NCBI GenBank assembly: GCA_033344895.1
Contig: JAWPMN010000001.1
Coordinates: 1,178,001 to 1,242,000, forward strand
Direction: 5' to 3'
DNA length: 64,000 nt
DNA from: Alphaproteobacteria bacterium
GTDB lineage: Bacteria > Pseudomonadota > Alphaproteobacteria > UBA8366 > Aestuariispiraceae
The position numbers were made by a program, and so were the translations under genes. The notes beneath the pieces were generated by a model. That model made no database searches. It was not told where the DNA came from and saw only the letters and a list, made by a program, of their open reading frames with translations. Numbering within the stretch: the stretch's first letter is position 1; each line of letters begins with the position of its first letter. Of this stretch, positions 35,017-44,104 are shown one piece after another.

Positions 35017-36120
35017 TCAGGCACAAAGGCTGAATTGAGAGACGGCCACCTTCAATCGCCGCGGGTCGACCGATACGGCGCCGGGAACCGGCATTCCCTC
35101 ATCGGTCATCCGCAAAGGCGGATCGACCAGATCCGTCGCGTAATACCGGTCCGTGCCCCCGACATCTCCCGGCACAGTGCAGCCTGGCAGTGCCGCGACC
35201 GCGATATTCGCCGCACGGGCAATGCAGAAATCGTGCATCCCGCCGACCATGACCGCCAATCCCGCCGCACGGGCCAGATCGTGCAGCTTTCGCGCCTGCC
35301 AGGGTCCCCCGACATGGGCGGGTTTCAGGACGACGGCCCGGCACGATTTGAGGGCAAGAGCTGTTTTGAGGTCGTTCTCGGACTGGAGGCTCTCGTCCAG
35401 GGCGACCGGCGTACGCATCCGTGCCTGCAGCACCGCATGATCCACGAAATCGTCCCATCCGAGCGGCTGTTCCAGGAGGGTCAGATTAAAGGCGTCCAAT
35501 CCCGCCAGATCCTCGGCATCCGCCAGACCGTAGGCGCTGTTGCCGTCCGCGGTGAGTGCAAGATCCGGATAACGTTTCCGCAATGGGGCGAGAATGGTTC
35601 GATCACGTCCCGGCGCGATCTTGACCTTCACCCGGCTGTGTCCAAGGGCCAGCGCCTCATCGATCTGATCGAACAGATCCTCGGCCCGCTCCGGCAATCC
35701 GAAGGTCGCGCCGGCCGGGACATGCCGTGCCGTCGCACCCAGCAGCTTCGCCATGCTGGTGCCGCGATGTTGCGCGATCAGATCCAGCGCGGCGGTTTCC
35801 AGCGCGTGCTTCGCAAACAGGTTTCCTTTTACCGGCGCCATGGCCGCCGCCGCGGAATCCGGATGATCTAGGACGGTTCCCATGAGGCGCGGGATCAGGT
35901 GATGACGCAACGCATCCAACACGGAATAGACATTTTCCGGCAGATAGAGCGGCGCCAGCGGCACCGGCGCCTCGCCCCACCCGGTCAGCCCGCCGGCCCG
36001 CAGCGCGACGATGGGATGAGTTTCACGCTGAACCGTCTCGTTCGCGCTGGAGAACGGCGTCAGCCTGTCCTGGGTGAGGGTCCAGACTTCCGCCGCCTCA
36101 ATTTTCGGCGCCCCGTTCAT
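35017..36120 (-). CDS. Enolase-superfamily enzyme (muconate lactonizing / N-acylamino acid racemase-like)
   Basis: 367 residues with the N-terminal cap and a beta-alpha barrel. The active-site set is complete: KVKIAP (KxK), TADGNSAY (Asp), LLEQPL (Glu), ALDES (Asp) and LKPAHVGG (Lys). This belongs to the muconate lactonizing enzyme subgroup, which includes o-succinylbenzoate synthase, N-succinylamino acid racemase and dipeptide epimerase. It lies at the 3' end of a TRAP transporter operon, so it probably acts on the imported carboxylate. Exact substrate is unknown. Confidence 0.82.
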   Translation of the reverse strand: MNGAPKIEAAEVWTLTQDRLTPFSSANETVQRETHPIVALRAGGLTGWGEAPVPLAPLYLPENVYSVLDALRHHLIPRLMGTVLDHPDSAAAAMAPVKGNLFAKHALETAALDLIAQHRGTSMAKLLGATARHVPAGATFGLPERAEDLFDQIDEALALGHSRVKVKIAPGRDRTILAPLRKRYPDLALTADGNSAYGLADAEDLAGLDAFNLTLLEQPLGWDDFVDHAVLQARMRTPVALDESLQSENDLKTALALKSCRAVVLKPAHVGGPWQARKLHDLARAAGLAVMVGGMHDFCIARAANIAVAALPGCTVPGDVGGTDRYYATDLVDPPLRMTDEGMPVPGAVSVDPRRLKVAVSQFSLCA

Positions 36121-36130
36121 CCCCGCCGGC

Positions 36131-37471
36131 TCACAGCAGACTGGGCAGGAAAAGCGATAGAATCGGAAAGAACAGCAGCAACAACATCACGAAGAAGTCG
36201 GAAATCAGGAAGTAGCTGACGCCCTTGAAGATCCGCTCCAGCGGAATCTTGTCGCCGACGATGGATTTGATCACGAAGACGTTCAACCCGATGGGAGGGG
36301 TCACCAGACCGATCTCCAGCAGCTTGACCACGATGACGCCCCACCAGATCAGGTCCAGGCCATAGGCTTCAACGACCGGCAGCGTGAGCGGCAGGGTCAG
36401 AAGGATGATGCCCAGTGGATCCAGCATCATGCCCAGCACGATGTAGAGCAGCGCGATCAGTCCGATGACCAGGAAAACCGAAAGCTCCGCCGCCGCGATC
36501 CAGTCCGTCAGTTGCGTGGCGACATTGGTCAGCGCGATGAAATTGACGAACAGCTTGCCCGCGATGGCGATGGCGAACAGCTGGGCGGACTGAGTGACGG
36601 CTTCACGCAGTGCCTCGCCAATTCTGGAAAGATCCAGCCGGCGCAGGACCAGACCGAGCGCCAAAGTGGCGACGGCCCCGACCCCCGCGGCTTCGGTCGG
36701 TGTGAAGGCGCCCAGATAGATGCCCCCGATGATCACTGTAAACAGCAGCAGGATCGGCCAGCACCGGGCCAGAGCCTGCCCGCGATTCGCCCGCGCGGTT
36801 TCCACATCCGGCTTCGGTGCTGCTTCGGGCCGCAATCGCACCCAGACCATGACCACCAGGACATACCCGATCAGCGACAGGATGCCGGGCACTGCCGCCG
36901 CAAGGAACAGCTTGGCGATGGATTGTTCTGCAAAGACCCCGAAGATGATGAAAAGGATCGATGGCGGGATCAGCGATCCCAGCGTCCCCCCGATGGCGAC
37001 CGATCCTGAAGCCAGGGTGCGGGAGTAACGGCTCTGCAGCATTTCCGGCACGGCAATGCGGCCCATGGCGGCAGCGCAGGCGACGGAAGACCCGCTGATC
37101 GCACTGAACCCACCGCAGCCGACGATCGAGGCAATGGCAAGACCGCCCGGCATTCGGGCCAGCCACACCCGGGCTGCGGAGTAGATATCCGTCGTGAACC
37201 CGGCCTGGAACGCCAGATGTCCGATGAAGATGAAGAGCGGCACCGTCGACAGCGCATAGGAATTGATGAAGTCGATCGGTGTCGTCGACAGCAGGGAGCC
37301 GACGGGTCCGAGGGCGGCCGAAAACGAAAACGGCAGCCAGGGTGTCCAGGCATAGGCCAGCAGCATGCCGCCCGTGGCGACGCTTCCCAGGGCGATGGCG
37401 ATGGGTACGCGAATGGCCAGTAGGATCAGGACCAGTGCGAAGCCCAGATAACCGATCAGATGTGGGTCCAT
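36131..37471 (-). CDS. TRAP transporter large permease (DctM type)
   Basis: 446 residues with about 12 hydrophobic segments and the DctM-type motifs GGFSAISGSSVACAAAMGRIAVPEM and GTLGSLIPPSILFIIFGVFAEQSI. It forms the sodium-driven channel of a tripartite TRAP transporter. It sits 10 bases before the enolase-family gene and 12 bases after the small permease gene on the same strand. Confidence 0.93.
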   Translation of the reverse strand: MDPHLIGYLGFALVLILLAIRVPIAIALGSVATGGMLLAYAWTPWLPFSFSAALGPVGSLLSTTPIDFINSYALSTVPLFIFIGHLAFQAGFTTDIYSAARVWLARMPGGLAIASIVGCGGFSAISGSSVACAAAMGRIAVPEMLQSRYSRTLASGSVAIGGTLGSLIPPSILFIIFGVFAEQSIAKLFLAAAVPGILSLIGYVLVVMVWVRLRPEAAPKPDVETARANRGQALARCWPILLLFTVIIGGIYLGAFTPTEAAGVGAVATLALGLVLRRLDLSRIGEALREAVTQSAQLFAIAIAGKLFVNFIALTNVATQLTDWIAAAELSVFLVIGLIALLYIVLGMMLDPLGIILLTLPLTLPVVEAYGLDLIWWGVIVVKLLEIGLVTPPIGLNVFVIKSIVGDKIPLERIFKGVSYFLISDFFVMLLLLFFPILSLFLPSLL

Positions 37472-37483
37472 GTCGAAGAATCT

Positions 37484-38038
37484 CTAATCGTCGGCCTGTG
37501 GCCGATTGCGCCAGACCAGCAGATCGCCGATCGCACACAGGCCGAGGCGAAGCGCGAACAGCCCCATGCCGAGGCCGAAGATCACCTTGACCGGCCAGAC
37601 GGGAATGGACAGCTGACCGTCGTAGTAATGGTTTTCGGCGAAAGCTTGCGGCACCGACTGCACCGTCAGAATGGCAATCGACCCGAACAGCAGGAACCCG
37701 ATCACATTACCGAGCAGCAGACCGGTCTTGCCGACACCGGGCGGCAGCCGGTCGGTGATCACGGTAACCGCGATCTGCCCGCGATCGCGCTGGACATGGG
37801 CCAGCGGCAGACAGACCACCGCGACCATGGCCAGGCCGACCATCAGGATATCGTCGGGCAGGGTGACACCGATCTGTTCGCGGGCCAGAACACTGGCCGT
37901 GATCAGTGCCCCCATGGCCAGGAGGACGATCCCCGCTACGAAGGAAAGTCCACGCTCGACCCGGTCCAGTATGCGGTCCAGGGTACCGAGCCCGCCATCG
38001 GGCCGCAGACTCGGCATCCCATCATTGGTCCCGCTCAC
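37484..38038 (-). CDS. TRAP transporter small permease (DctQ type)
   Basis: 184 residues with four hydrophobic segments and a short N-terminal Asp/Gly-rich start. The arrangement between the large permease and the binding protein identifies it as the DctQ subunit, whose conserved central region is QRDRGQIAVTVITDRLPPG. It overlaps neither neighbour; the binding-protein stop is five bases away. Required for TRAP uptake of a carboxylate. Confidence 0.9.
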   Translation of the reverse strand: MSGTNDGMPSLRPDGGLGTLDRILDRVERGLSFVAGIVLLAMGALITASVLAREQIGVTLPDDILMVGLAMVAVVCLPLAHVQRDRGQIAVTVITDRLPPGVGKTGLLLGNVIGFLLFGSIAILTVQSVPQAFAENHYYDGQLSIPVWPVKVIFGLGMGLFALRLGLCAIGDLLVWRNRPQADD

Positions 38039-38043
38039 GGGAG

Positions 38044-39117
38044 TTACTGCTTGGCCCAGGGATAGCCCTGCGCCTCCAGATCGTTCCGGTACTTGATCAC
38101 GGCCTCGTCGAAGGCGGCGAGCAGCCCGTCCGCGTCAAGCCCCTGGTCCCGGGCGCCTTCCAGCCAGCTCATGCCGGCCAGCTCGGCGGATTCGATCAGG
38201 GCCTTTCTCATGTCCTCGGCCCCTTCGTGTTCGGTGATCGTGTTGCCATCGACGCCCTCGCGCAGCTTCTCGAGAATCTCAGTACGAGATTCATACATTT
38301 TCTGCGCCAGGTACAGTGTCGCGTCGCGTCCGAGCTCGGTCACGACTTCCTGCTGTTCCGGGGTCAGGCTCGACCAGGTGCGGGCATTCATGACAATGCC
38401 CCAGCCAAGATTCTGGCCCATGTCGATCGTCGTCAGGTGCGACGCGACTTCATACTGCTTGTAGGAATTGATGACGTAGGCGTAGCTGGCCGTGGCGTCG
38501 ATCGTGCCGGTGGACAGTGCCTGATAGACGTCGGGCTGGCTCATGGAGACCGCGGCGGCGCCGTTGGCTTCGAAGGCCTTGCCGAAGTTTCCGGTGGCCC
38601 GCAGTTTCTTGCCCTGAAGTTCTGCCAGGGTCGTGATCGGCTCGCGGCTCAGGAGCTGCGTCGGACCGGTCGTGAAGTTGGCAACATAGCGAACGCCCTG
38701 ATCGGCGAAATTGGCAGCAGCCTCTTCGTTCTGGGTCATCAGCTCATAGGTCGCCATCATGCCGACATACTCGTCGCTGATCTGACGCACGTCGGACACC
38801 CGCCACGCGGTCAACTTGCCCGGCTCATAGACCGGCACGACCGACGCCAGATCCGCAACGCCGCTGCCGACACCGTCGATGGCGTTCTTGGCCCCCAGCA
38901 GCGTGCCGCCCCAGGTCACGTCGAGACCCAGCTCGCCGCCGGTACGTTCCCGCAGTTCGGCATCCATCCACTTGATCGCTTCGGCACGGGTTCCCCGATC
39001 CGGACCGAAATCGGCATAGCGCAGCTCGCGGGTCTGCGCCTCGGCCAGCGTGGAACCGGCAAACAGAGCCGCGACGGAAAAGGTAACGGTCGCAAGTCGA
39101 CTGATACGAGACATCAT
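38044..39117 (-). CDS. TRAP transporter substrate-binding protein (DctP type)
   Basis: 357 residues from ATG 39117 (39114 also possible), with GGGAGGAAGA immediately upstream. The signal peptide runs to about TLAEAQ. DctP-family segments include YEPGKLTAWRVSDVRQISDEYVGM and the LQGKKLRATGNFGKAFEANGAAAVSMSQPDVYQALSTGTIDA stretch, whose Arg binds the ligand carboxylate. It delivers a carboxylate to the permeases in the periplasm. The ligand cannot be predicted. Confidence 0.92.
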   Translation of the reverse strand: MMSRISRLATVTFSVAALFAGSTLAEAQTRELRYADFGPDRGTRAEAIKWMDAELRERTGGELGLDVTWGGTLLGAKNAIDGVGSGVADLASVVPVYEPGKLTAWRVSDVRQISDEYVGMMATYELMTQNEEAAANFADQGVRYVANFTTGPTQLLSREPITTLAELQGKKLRATGNFGKAFEANGAAAVSMSQPDVYQALSTGTIDATASYAYVINSYKQYEVASHLTTIDMGQNLGWGIVMNARTWSSLTPEQQEVVTELGRDATLYLAQKMYESRTEILEKLREGVDGNTITEHEGAEDMRKALIESAELAGMSWLEGARDQGLDADGLLAAFDEAVIKYRNDLEAQGYPWAKQ

Positions 39118-39180
39118 TCTTCCTCCCATTGATGGTAATTGTAGTCTTTCTTGATCTTGGGGGCGCGGAGGCCCCGGCAC

Positions 39181-40752
39181 TCATCCGTGACTGCCGCCGC
39201 AGCAATTGCCCGGCAGAACCGGCGCCGAAACGCCACTGTGTTCGCAGCATCCGCCCTTCCACCAATCGGCCCCGGCCCCGTGGCAGTACTTGCCGTCGGC
39301 CTCGACCATTTTCATGAAAAGCGGGTGATAGTTGCGGCAGACTTCCAGTTCCGTCTTGACCCAGTGCAACGGGTCCTTGGCGTAGTGGTCCCAGTAATCG
39401 CCGGCCATGTTGATCCCGGGCACGGCCGGGTTCCAGCTTTCGTCGAGCCACATTTCCGGATCGCCGTACTTGGCGCACATCTTGCGGATTTCGGGATCGT
39501 CGAGCGCCAGCAGGCGGCCGTTTTCGATGATCGGTTCGTTGTCGCCTTCCCGTTCCGTCATGTAGGTCGGGAAATAGAGATGCAGATGCCAGTGGCCGAC
39601 CAGATTCCCCGCACGCGCAGCCTGACGTTCCGCCATTGAGGAAATGATCGTCCCGAAGCCCATGTGAATGACGCCGGAGCGCACCCGTTCGTACAGGCAG
39701 TTCACGAAACCGGACGGAAAATCCTTACGCGGACGGTGAACATGCGGGTTCGTCCCGATCGACGCCTCCCACCAGTACATCAACCCCTTGTCCGGGAAGG
39801 TCGGATACTGGACGTCCTTCGTCTTTTCCATCACCTCACGCAGCTTGCGCCCGAACTCGCCGCCTTCGTTGATCTGCGTGATCTTGGAGTTCTCGACGAT
39901 CAGCTGCGTCCAGTCGCAGGGCGCGATATGGTTGGTCGTCCCGGCAATGACGCCGCAGCCGTCCTCCTTGAACGGATGGAACATCCATGGGCGACCGGTG
40001 ATATGGCCGGGCAGGTAGGTCTTGCCGAAATGCTCGTTGCCGGTCCAGGTCGCGGCGGTCAGCTCCGGATTGTAGAATTCCCGGTTCGCATCCCAGTATT
40101 CGGCATGGTTGGTGAAGGAGATATCGGTCCCTTCCGGATCGGTGATCCGTGCCCGCTTGGCGCTGCGGATCCGGTCCCAGGTCCAGCGGTCCATCGCATT
40201 GACCACCTCAATCGGCATGGCATGCGCCGGAGAGGCCAGAATTTCCGGGGTGATGAAGGGCATACGCTGAATCTTGATGAAGCGTTCGGCCAGCACCGGA
40301 CCGCCATAGCCCATCAGGATCTTGTCGTATTTCTGCTTCTTCTCCTCTTCCTCCCACATGTCCATCCATTCCGCCAATTCCTTGGTGCGGAACAGGTAAT
40401 AGTCGACCTCGTCGGCGCCGACCCACTGGGGCACCGGACCACGGTCGATATACTTGATCTCGTATTTCACCTTGTACTTTTCGAGGATCTTCTTGCAGGC
40501 CTCGATGGTCAGGTCGCTGTGCCAGTTGTCGACACGCAGCATGACCCGCTCGCCTTCCTTCAGGTCCCAGCAGGCGTTGAGGCCGTGATTGTAGGGGCGC
40601 CTGGCGACATGCTCCAAGTAGGGCAGCAACTGATCGGACGAAGTAACCTCGACAAAGGGCGGACAACGCGGCGGGCGCGATTCCTTCAGGGGCGGCCTGT
40701 CGAATTGCGGTATGGTCGGCGCCTGCTTTTCGTCGGCGATGCTGTCCGGCAT
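39181..40752 (-). CDS. M29-fold-like protein with Cys-rich tail, TRAP-linked
   Basis: 523 residues from ATG 40752 (GAGGA upstream). The middle and C-terminal part resembles the M29 aminopeptidase fold, also used by 2,5-dihydroxypyridine dioxygenase: ARITDPEGTDISF, EASIGTNPHVHR, GVIHMGFGTI and LVGHWHLHLYFPTYM followed by ENGRLLALDDPEIR. The HxH after GHW could replace the HxD iron site of the dioxygenase. The N-terminal 150 residues are unusual for M29, and the tail has CHG..GGCCEHSG..GNCCGGSHG. It starts the TRAP operon, downstream of operator-like sites, so it probably converts the imported compound. Identity is uncertain. Confidence 0.5.
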   Translation of the reverse strand: MPDSIADEKQAPTIPQFDRPPLKESRPPRCPPFVEVTSSDQLLPYLEHVARRPYNHGLNACWDLKEGERVMLRVDNWHSDLTIEACKKILEKYKVKYEIKYIDRGPVPQWVGADEVDYYLFRTKELAEWMDMWEEEEKKQKYDKILMGYGGPVLAERFIKIQRMPFITPEILASPAHAMPIEVVNAMDRWTWDRIRSAKRARITDPEGTDISFTNHAEYWDANREFYNPELTAATWTGNEHFGKTYLPGHITGRPWMFHPFKEDGCGVIAGTTNHIAPCDWTQLIVENSKITQINEGGEFGRKLREVMEKTKDVQYPTFPDKGLMYWWEASIGTNPHVHRPRKDFPSGFVNCLYERVRSGVIHMGFGTIISSMAERQAARAGNLVGHWHLHLYFPTYMTEREGDNEPIIENGRLLALDDPEIRKMCAKYGDPEMWLDESWNPAVPGINMAGDYWDHYAKDPLHWVKTELEVCRNYHPLFMKMVEADGKYCHGAGADWWKGGCCEHSGVSAPVLPGNCCGGSHG

Positions 40753-40811
40753 TGTATCGGTCCTCGTTTCCTCGTCACAAACCAGCGTCTCACTTTGCTG
40801 ATCGCCACTAA

Positions 40812-40883
40812 TTGCATGCAAAATGATCCCGATCAACCTCAAAACCGTTTTCTTTTCGGCTGGAATTGATAAATTGCATGCAC
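40812..40883. promoter_or_regulatory. Pair of TTGCATGCAA-type operators
   Basis: TTGCATGCAA (40812-40821) is a perfect 10-bp palindrome, and TTGCATGCAC (40874-40883) is nearly identical; the two starts are 62 bases apart. They lie in the 144-base divergent gap between the M29-like/TRAP operon and the GntR gene; the second copy ends 13 bases before the GntR ATG. This is the expected place for autoregulation and control of the transport operon by the adjacent GntR protein. Confidence 0.6.
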
Positions 40884-40896
40884 AACGGAGGGTTTA

Positions 40897-41637
40897 ATGG
40901 CAACGCAACTTGACCAGATCACCCAGAACCTGCGCGAGCTCGTGCTGGAGGGGGCCTACGAGCCCGGCGCGGCGGTTCGCGAGGTTGCGGTCGCTGAGAA
41001 ACTGGGCGTTTCGCGTACCCTGACCCGACTGGCGATGGCGGCGCTGGAACAGGACGGATTGTTGCTGCGTGAACCGAATCGCGGCTTCCGCGTACGCACC
41101 TTCACCCTGGACGAAGTCGCCGACGCCATTGAGGTGCGCGGCGAGTTGGAGGCGCTTGCGGCACGGCAGGCGGCCGAACGCGGCATCCCGAAGGAGCTCG
41201 CGGAAAGATTGCGTGCAATCCTGGATGAAGCCCACGCCCTGGCCCAGGAGGGTTTCAAGGAGCTTTCCAACCGGTCGCGCTGGATCGACCTCAATTGTGC
41301 TTTCCACAACGGGATTGTCGAAGGGTCCGCCAACAAGGCACTGGCCCCGGCGCTGGATCATATCTGCCGAGTACCATTGGCGGGGCCACGGGCCATCGTC
41401 TTCAACAGGACCGTGCCCGATCAGGGAATCGCGCAGTTGCGTGCCGCGCATGACGATCACGAACAGATTCTCGACGCAATTCTCAATCGACAGGGTCAGC
41501 GTGCCTCCGCCCTGATCCGGGAACACGCCTATCGCAGCGGACGCAACAAGCGGGTGAACTTCGACGCCCTGCAGCAGACCGCGGTCTGGCCCGCCCTGCC
41601 CGGCGTGGCCCTGGTACGGCGCGCGGGCAACGAATGA
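40897..41637 (+). CDS. GntR family (FCD) transcriptional regulator
   Basis: 246 residues. The N-terminal winged helix (LVLEGAYEPGAAVREVAVAEKLGVSRT, about 16-42) leads into an FCD effector domain with the metal-ligand pattern D-LNCAFHNGIVEG, AAHDDHEQIL and REHAYR. ACGGAGGG precedes the ATG. Two palindromes lie upstream in the divergent gap, so it most likely controls the TRAP operon and the following cupin gene. The effector is unknown, probably a carboxylate. Confidence 0.85.
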   Translation: MATQLDQITQNLRELVLEGAYEPGAAVREVAVAEKLGVSRTLTRLAMAALEQDGLLLREPNRGFRVRTFTLDEVADAIEVRGELEALAARQAAERGIPKELAERLRAILDEAHALAQEGFKELSNRSRWIDLNCAFHNGIVEGSANKALAPALDHICRVPLAGPRAIVFNRTVPDQGIAQLRAAHDDHEQILDAILNRQGQRASALIREHAYRSGRNKRVNFDALQQTAVWPALPGVALVRRAGNE

Positions 41638-41660
41638 GACAACAGGGATAGGGAACGACC

Positions 41661-42167
41661 ATGGCATACACGCTGCACGACCTCGCCGATGATTGCCGCG
41701 AGGCGCTGAAATCAGGGGAGTCCCCCGAGGCGCTGACGCAGGTTCGTGATTTCGTTCGAAAGGCGCTCGCCGATCCCGATTTCATGGCCGCGAACCTGCT
41801 CAACCGGGAGCCACCGCCGGAGCGAGACGTAATCCATGAGGACCCGGATCTGGGGTTCTGCATCTGCGTCCACATCTATGCCGATGCCAAACCCGGCAGT
41901 CCCCATGACCACGGTTCGACCTGGGCAATCTACGGCCAGGGCGAGGGCGAGACGGAGATGACCGACTGGCAGGTCATACGGCCCGCCGCCGGCGATCGTC
42001 CGGCCCTGGTGGAAAAGACCCGGACTTACACACTGAAGCCTGGTGATGCCCATATCTACCCGACCGGCGCGGTCCATGCGCCGATCCGATATGGCGCGAC
42101 GCGCCTGCTGCGCATTGAGGGCACGAATACCGACCGCATTCAGCGCACGCGCATTGAAGTCGCCTGA
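41661..42167 (+). CDS. Cysteine dioxygenase-like cupin
   Basis: 168 residues. A cupin core contains PHDHGSTWAIYGQGEGETEMTDW (81-103) and GDAHIYPTGAVHAPIRY (128-144). His82, His84 and His139 lie at the spacing of the three-His iron site of cysteine and 3-mercaptopropionate dioxygenases (86/88/140). The protein is shorter than typical thiol dioxygenases (about 200 residues), so it may be a relative with another substrate. It follows the GntR gene by 23 bases. Confidence 0.65.
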   Translation: MAYTLHDLADDCREALKSGESPEALTQVRDFVRKALADPDFMAANLLNREPPPERDVIHEDPDLGFCICVHIYADAKPGSPHDHGSTWAIYGQGEGETEMTDWQVIRPAAGDRPALVEKTRTYTLKPGDAHIYPTGAVHAPIRYGATRLLRIEGTNTDRIQRTRIEVA

Positions 42168-42306
42168 CACCCAATTGCGCGGGAAATCCCAATAGGTTTA
42201 CGAACGGTTAACGGCATTGTGCAATTCTTGACCCGGTCACCCACTCCGGGGAGTTGTAACACTGTCCAGTCGGGATCCTCCCTCCGGCCGCGAATGCGCG
42301 CCGAGC

Positions 42307-44100
42307 ATGGCGCCAACAGTTGCGCAATTGAGCGGCGCCTTGCAGGAACTGCCCGTCGGAATCGTCATCTTCGATTCCAACGACCGGCTGATATTTGCGA
42401 ACAGGGCAGCCCATGAACTTTTGTCCCTGACAGGACCGGCACTTGCGGAAGGTGCCGATATCTCAGAGATCTGCGGTTGTCATCTGCGCGCCAACAGTCA
42501 GGGCGAGTACCAAACGGAGTCCGGACGCACGATCGAGACGAGCCGTGAAGCGACCTCTGAAGGAGGCACCGTCCTGACACTGAAGGACGTTACGGAAGAT
42601 CGGGCCGCTGAGAAGGAACTGCAGCGGAGCGTTGCCCGGTTCCGCGATCTGACGGACATCGCGTCGGATTGGTTCTGGGAAATGGATCAGAACTTCCAGT
42701 TCACCTTTGTTTCCAACCGGTTCACCGAACTGACCGATATTCCGACGGACACTTTCCTGGGACGTCGACGCGGTGAGACAGCGAACACGGTCCCGGGCCA
42801 GGAGGAGGCGCTGGCTGCCAATCTGGCGACCATGCACCGACAGGAATCCTATCGCGACTTCCGCTTCGCCGTCCGCGGTCGGGACGGAGGCATCCGCGTT
42901 CTGTCCGTCAATGGCGCCCCCTGGTATGGCGAAGACGGCACCTTCCGTGGCTATCGCGGCACCGGGCGCGACCTGTCGGAGGTGGAACGCCTGTCGAAGG
43001 CGCTGCAGACCCAACGGGCGCAGATCAATGAGTTGATGGAACATGCCCCGGTGCCGATCTTCTTCAAGGATTCCAGCCTGAGGTTTCAGGTCGTGAACGA
43101 TGCGTTCTATGTCGAACGCGGTCTCAAACCGGAACAGGTCATCGGACGAACGTCGGACAAGATTTTTCCCAACGCCGCTGGGCGCGCCTTTACGGAACAC
43201 GACAGGACCGTGATCGAAACCGGCGAGCCGGTCATCCGCGAGCATACCGTTGGCAGCCGGATCGTGCGGACATACAAGTTTCCCGTCTACGCCGACGGCG
43301 CCAAGTTCCTGGGACTTGGCGGTGTTGAGATCGACATCACCGACCGAATCCGCGAATCGCAGGCTCTGGCCGCAGCAAAGACCGAAGCCGAACGGGCCAA
43401 CAAGGCTAAATCCTATTTTCTTGCAAAGGTCAGCCACGAACTGCGCACCCCTCTGAACGCCGTTATCGGATTCGGTGAGATGCTGCGCGCGGAACTGTTC
43501 GGTCCGCTGGGCGACGAACGCTATCAGGGATATGCCGAGGACATCGTATCCTCGGGCCGTCACCTGTTGGGACTGGTGTCTGACATTCTGGACATATCCA
43601 AGATCGAATCCGACGAGATGGACCTGAATGAGAAGACACTCAATCTATCGGATCTGGTCTGCCAGGCCGTCACAATGTCCCTCGCCGCCCGTTCGGAAGG
43701 CGTCGCGACGGTTCACACCGACGAGGTCGCCCCGGAAATTCGCCTTTTCGGGGATGAAACCGCGCTGCAGCGAATTGTGATGAACCTGGTCGGAAACGCC
43801 CTGAAATTCACGGCCCCGGATGGCCGCATCGACGTGACTTTAGCGACGGATGCCAAGGGTCATGTCGCCCTGTCCGTGCGGGATACCGGGATCGGCATTG
43901 CGGAAGACCGATTACACGATGTGGTTCAGCCGTTTTCCACAGGCGCCAATCCACTGAGATTGGAATATGAGGGGTCCGGACTGGGCCTCGCCATCGTCAA
44001 GGCGCTGTGCGACGCCCATGACGCCGTGTTCAGCATTCAGAGCAAGGTTGGCGTCGGGACGGTTTGCATGGCGCTGTTCGAACCGTCCCGCAGCCGCTGA
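42307..44100 (+). CDS. PAS-domain hybrid-free sensor histidine kinase
   Basis: 597 residues without membrane segments. Three PAS domains are visible (about 10-100, 108-225 and 236-350), then HisKA with phospho-acceptor His377 in SHELRTPLNAVIGF and a HATPase domain with MNLVGNALKF (N box), RDTGIGIAEDRLHDVVQPF (G1/F) and GSGLGLAIVKALCD (G2). A cytoplasmic redox- or ligand-sensing kinase. No cognate response regulator is adjacent; the receiver protein at 54.2 kb is the nearest. Start chosen at the ATG 42307. Confidence 0.9.
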   Translation: MAPTVAQLSGALQELPVGIVIFDSNDRLIFANRAAHELLSLTGPALAEGADISEICGCHLRANSQGEYQTESGRTIETSREATSEGGTVLTLKDVTEDRAAEKELQRSVARFRDLTDIASDWFWEMDQNFQFTFVSNRFTELTDIPTDTFLGRRRGETANTVPGQEEALAANLATMHRQESYRDFRFAVRGRDGGIRVLSVNGAPWYGEDGTFRGYRGTGRDLSEVERLSKALQTQRAQINELMEHAPVPIFFKDSSLRFQVVNDAFYVERGLKPEQVIGRTSDKIFPNAAGRAFTEHDRTVIETGEPVIREHTVGSRIVRTYKFPVYADGAKFLGLGGVEIDITDRIRESQALAAAKTEAERANKAKSYFLAKVSHELRTPLNAVIGFGEMLRAELFGPLGDERYQGYAEDIVSSGRHLLGLVSDILDISKIESDEMDLNEKTLNLSDLVCQAVTMSLAARSEGVATVHTDEVAPEIRLFGDETALQRIVMNLVGNALKFTAPDGRIDVTLATDAKGHVALSVRDTGIGIAEDRLHDVVQPFSTGANPLRLEYEGSGLGLAIVKALCDAHDAVFSIQSKVGVGTVCMALFEPSRSR

Positions 44101-44104
44101 TCCG

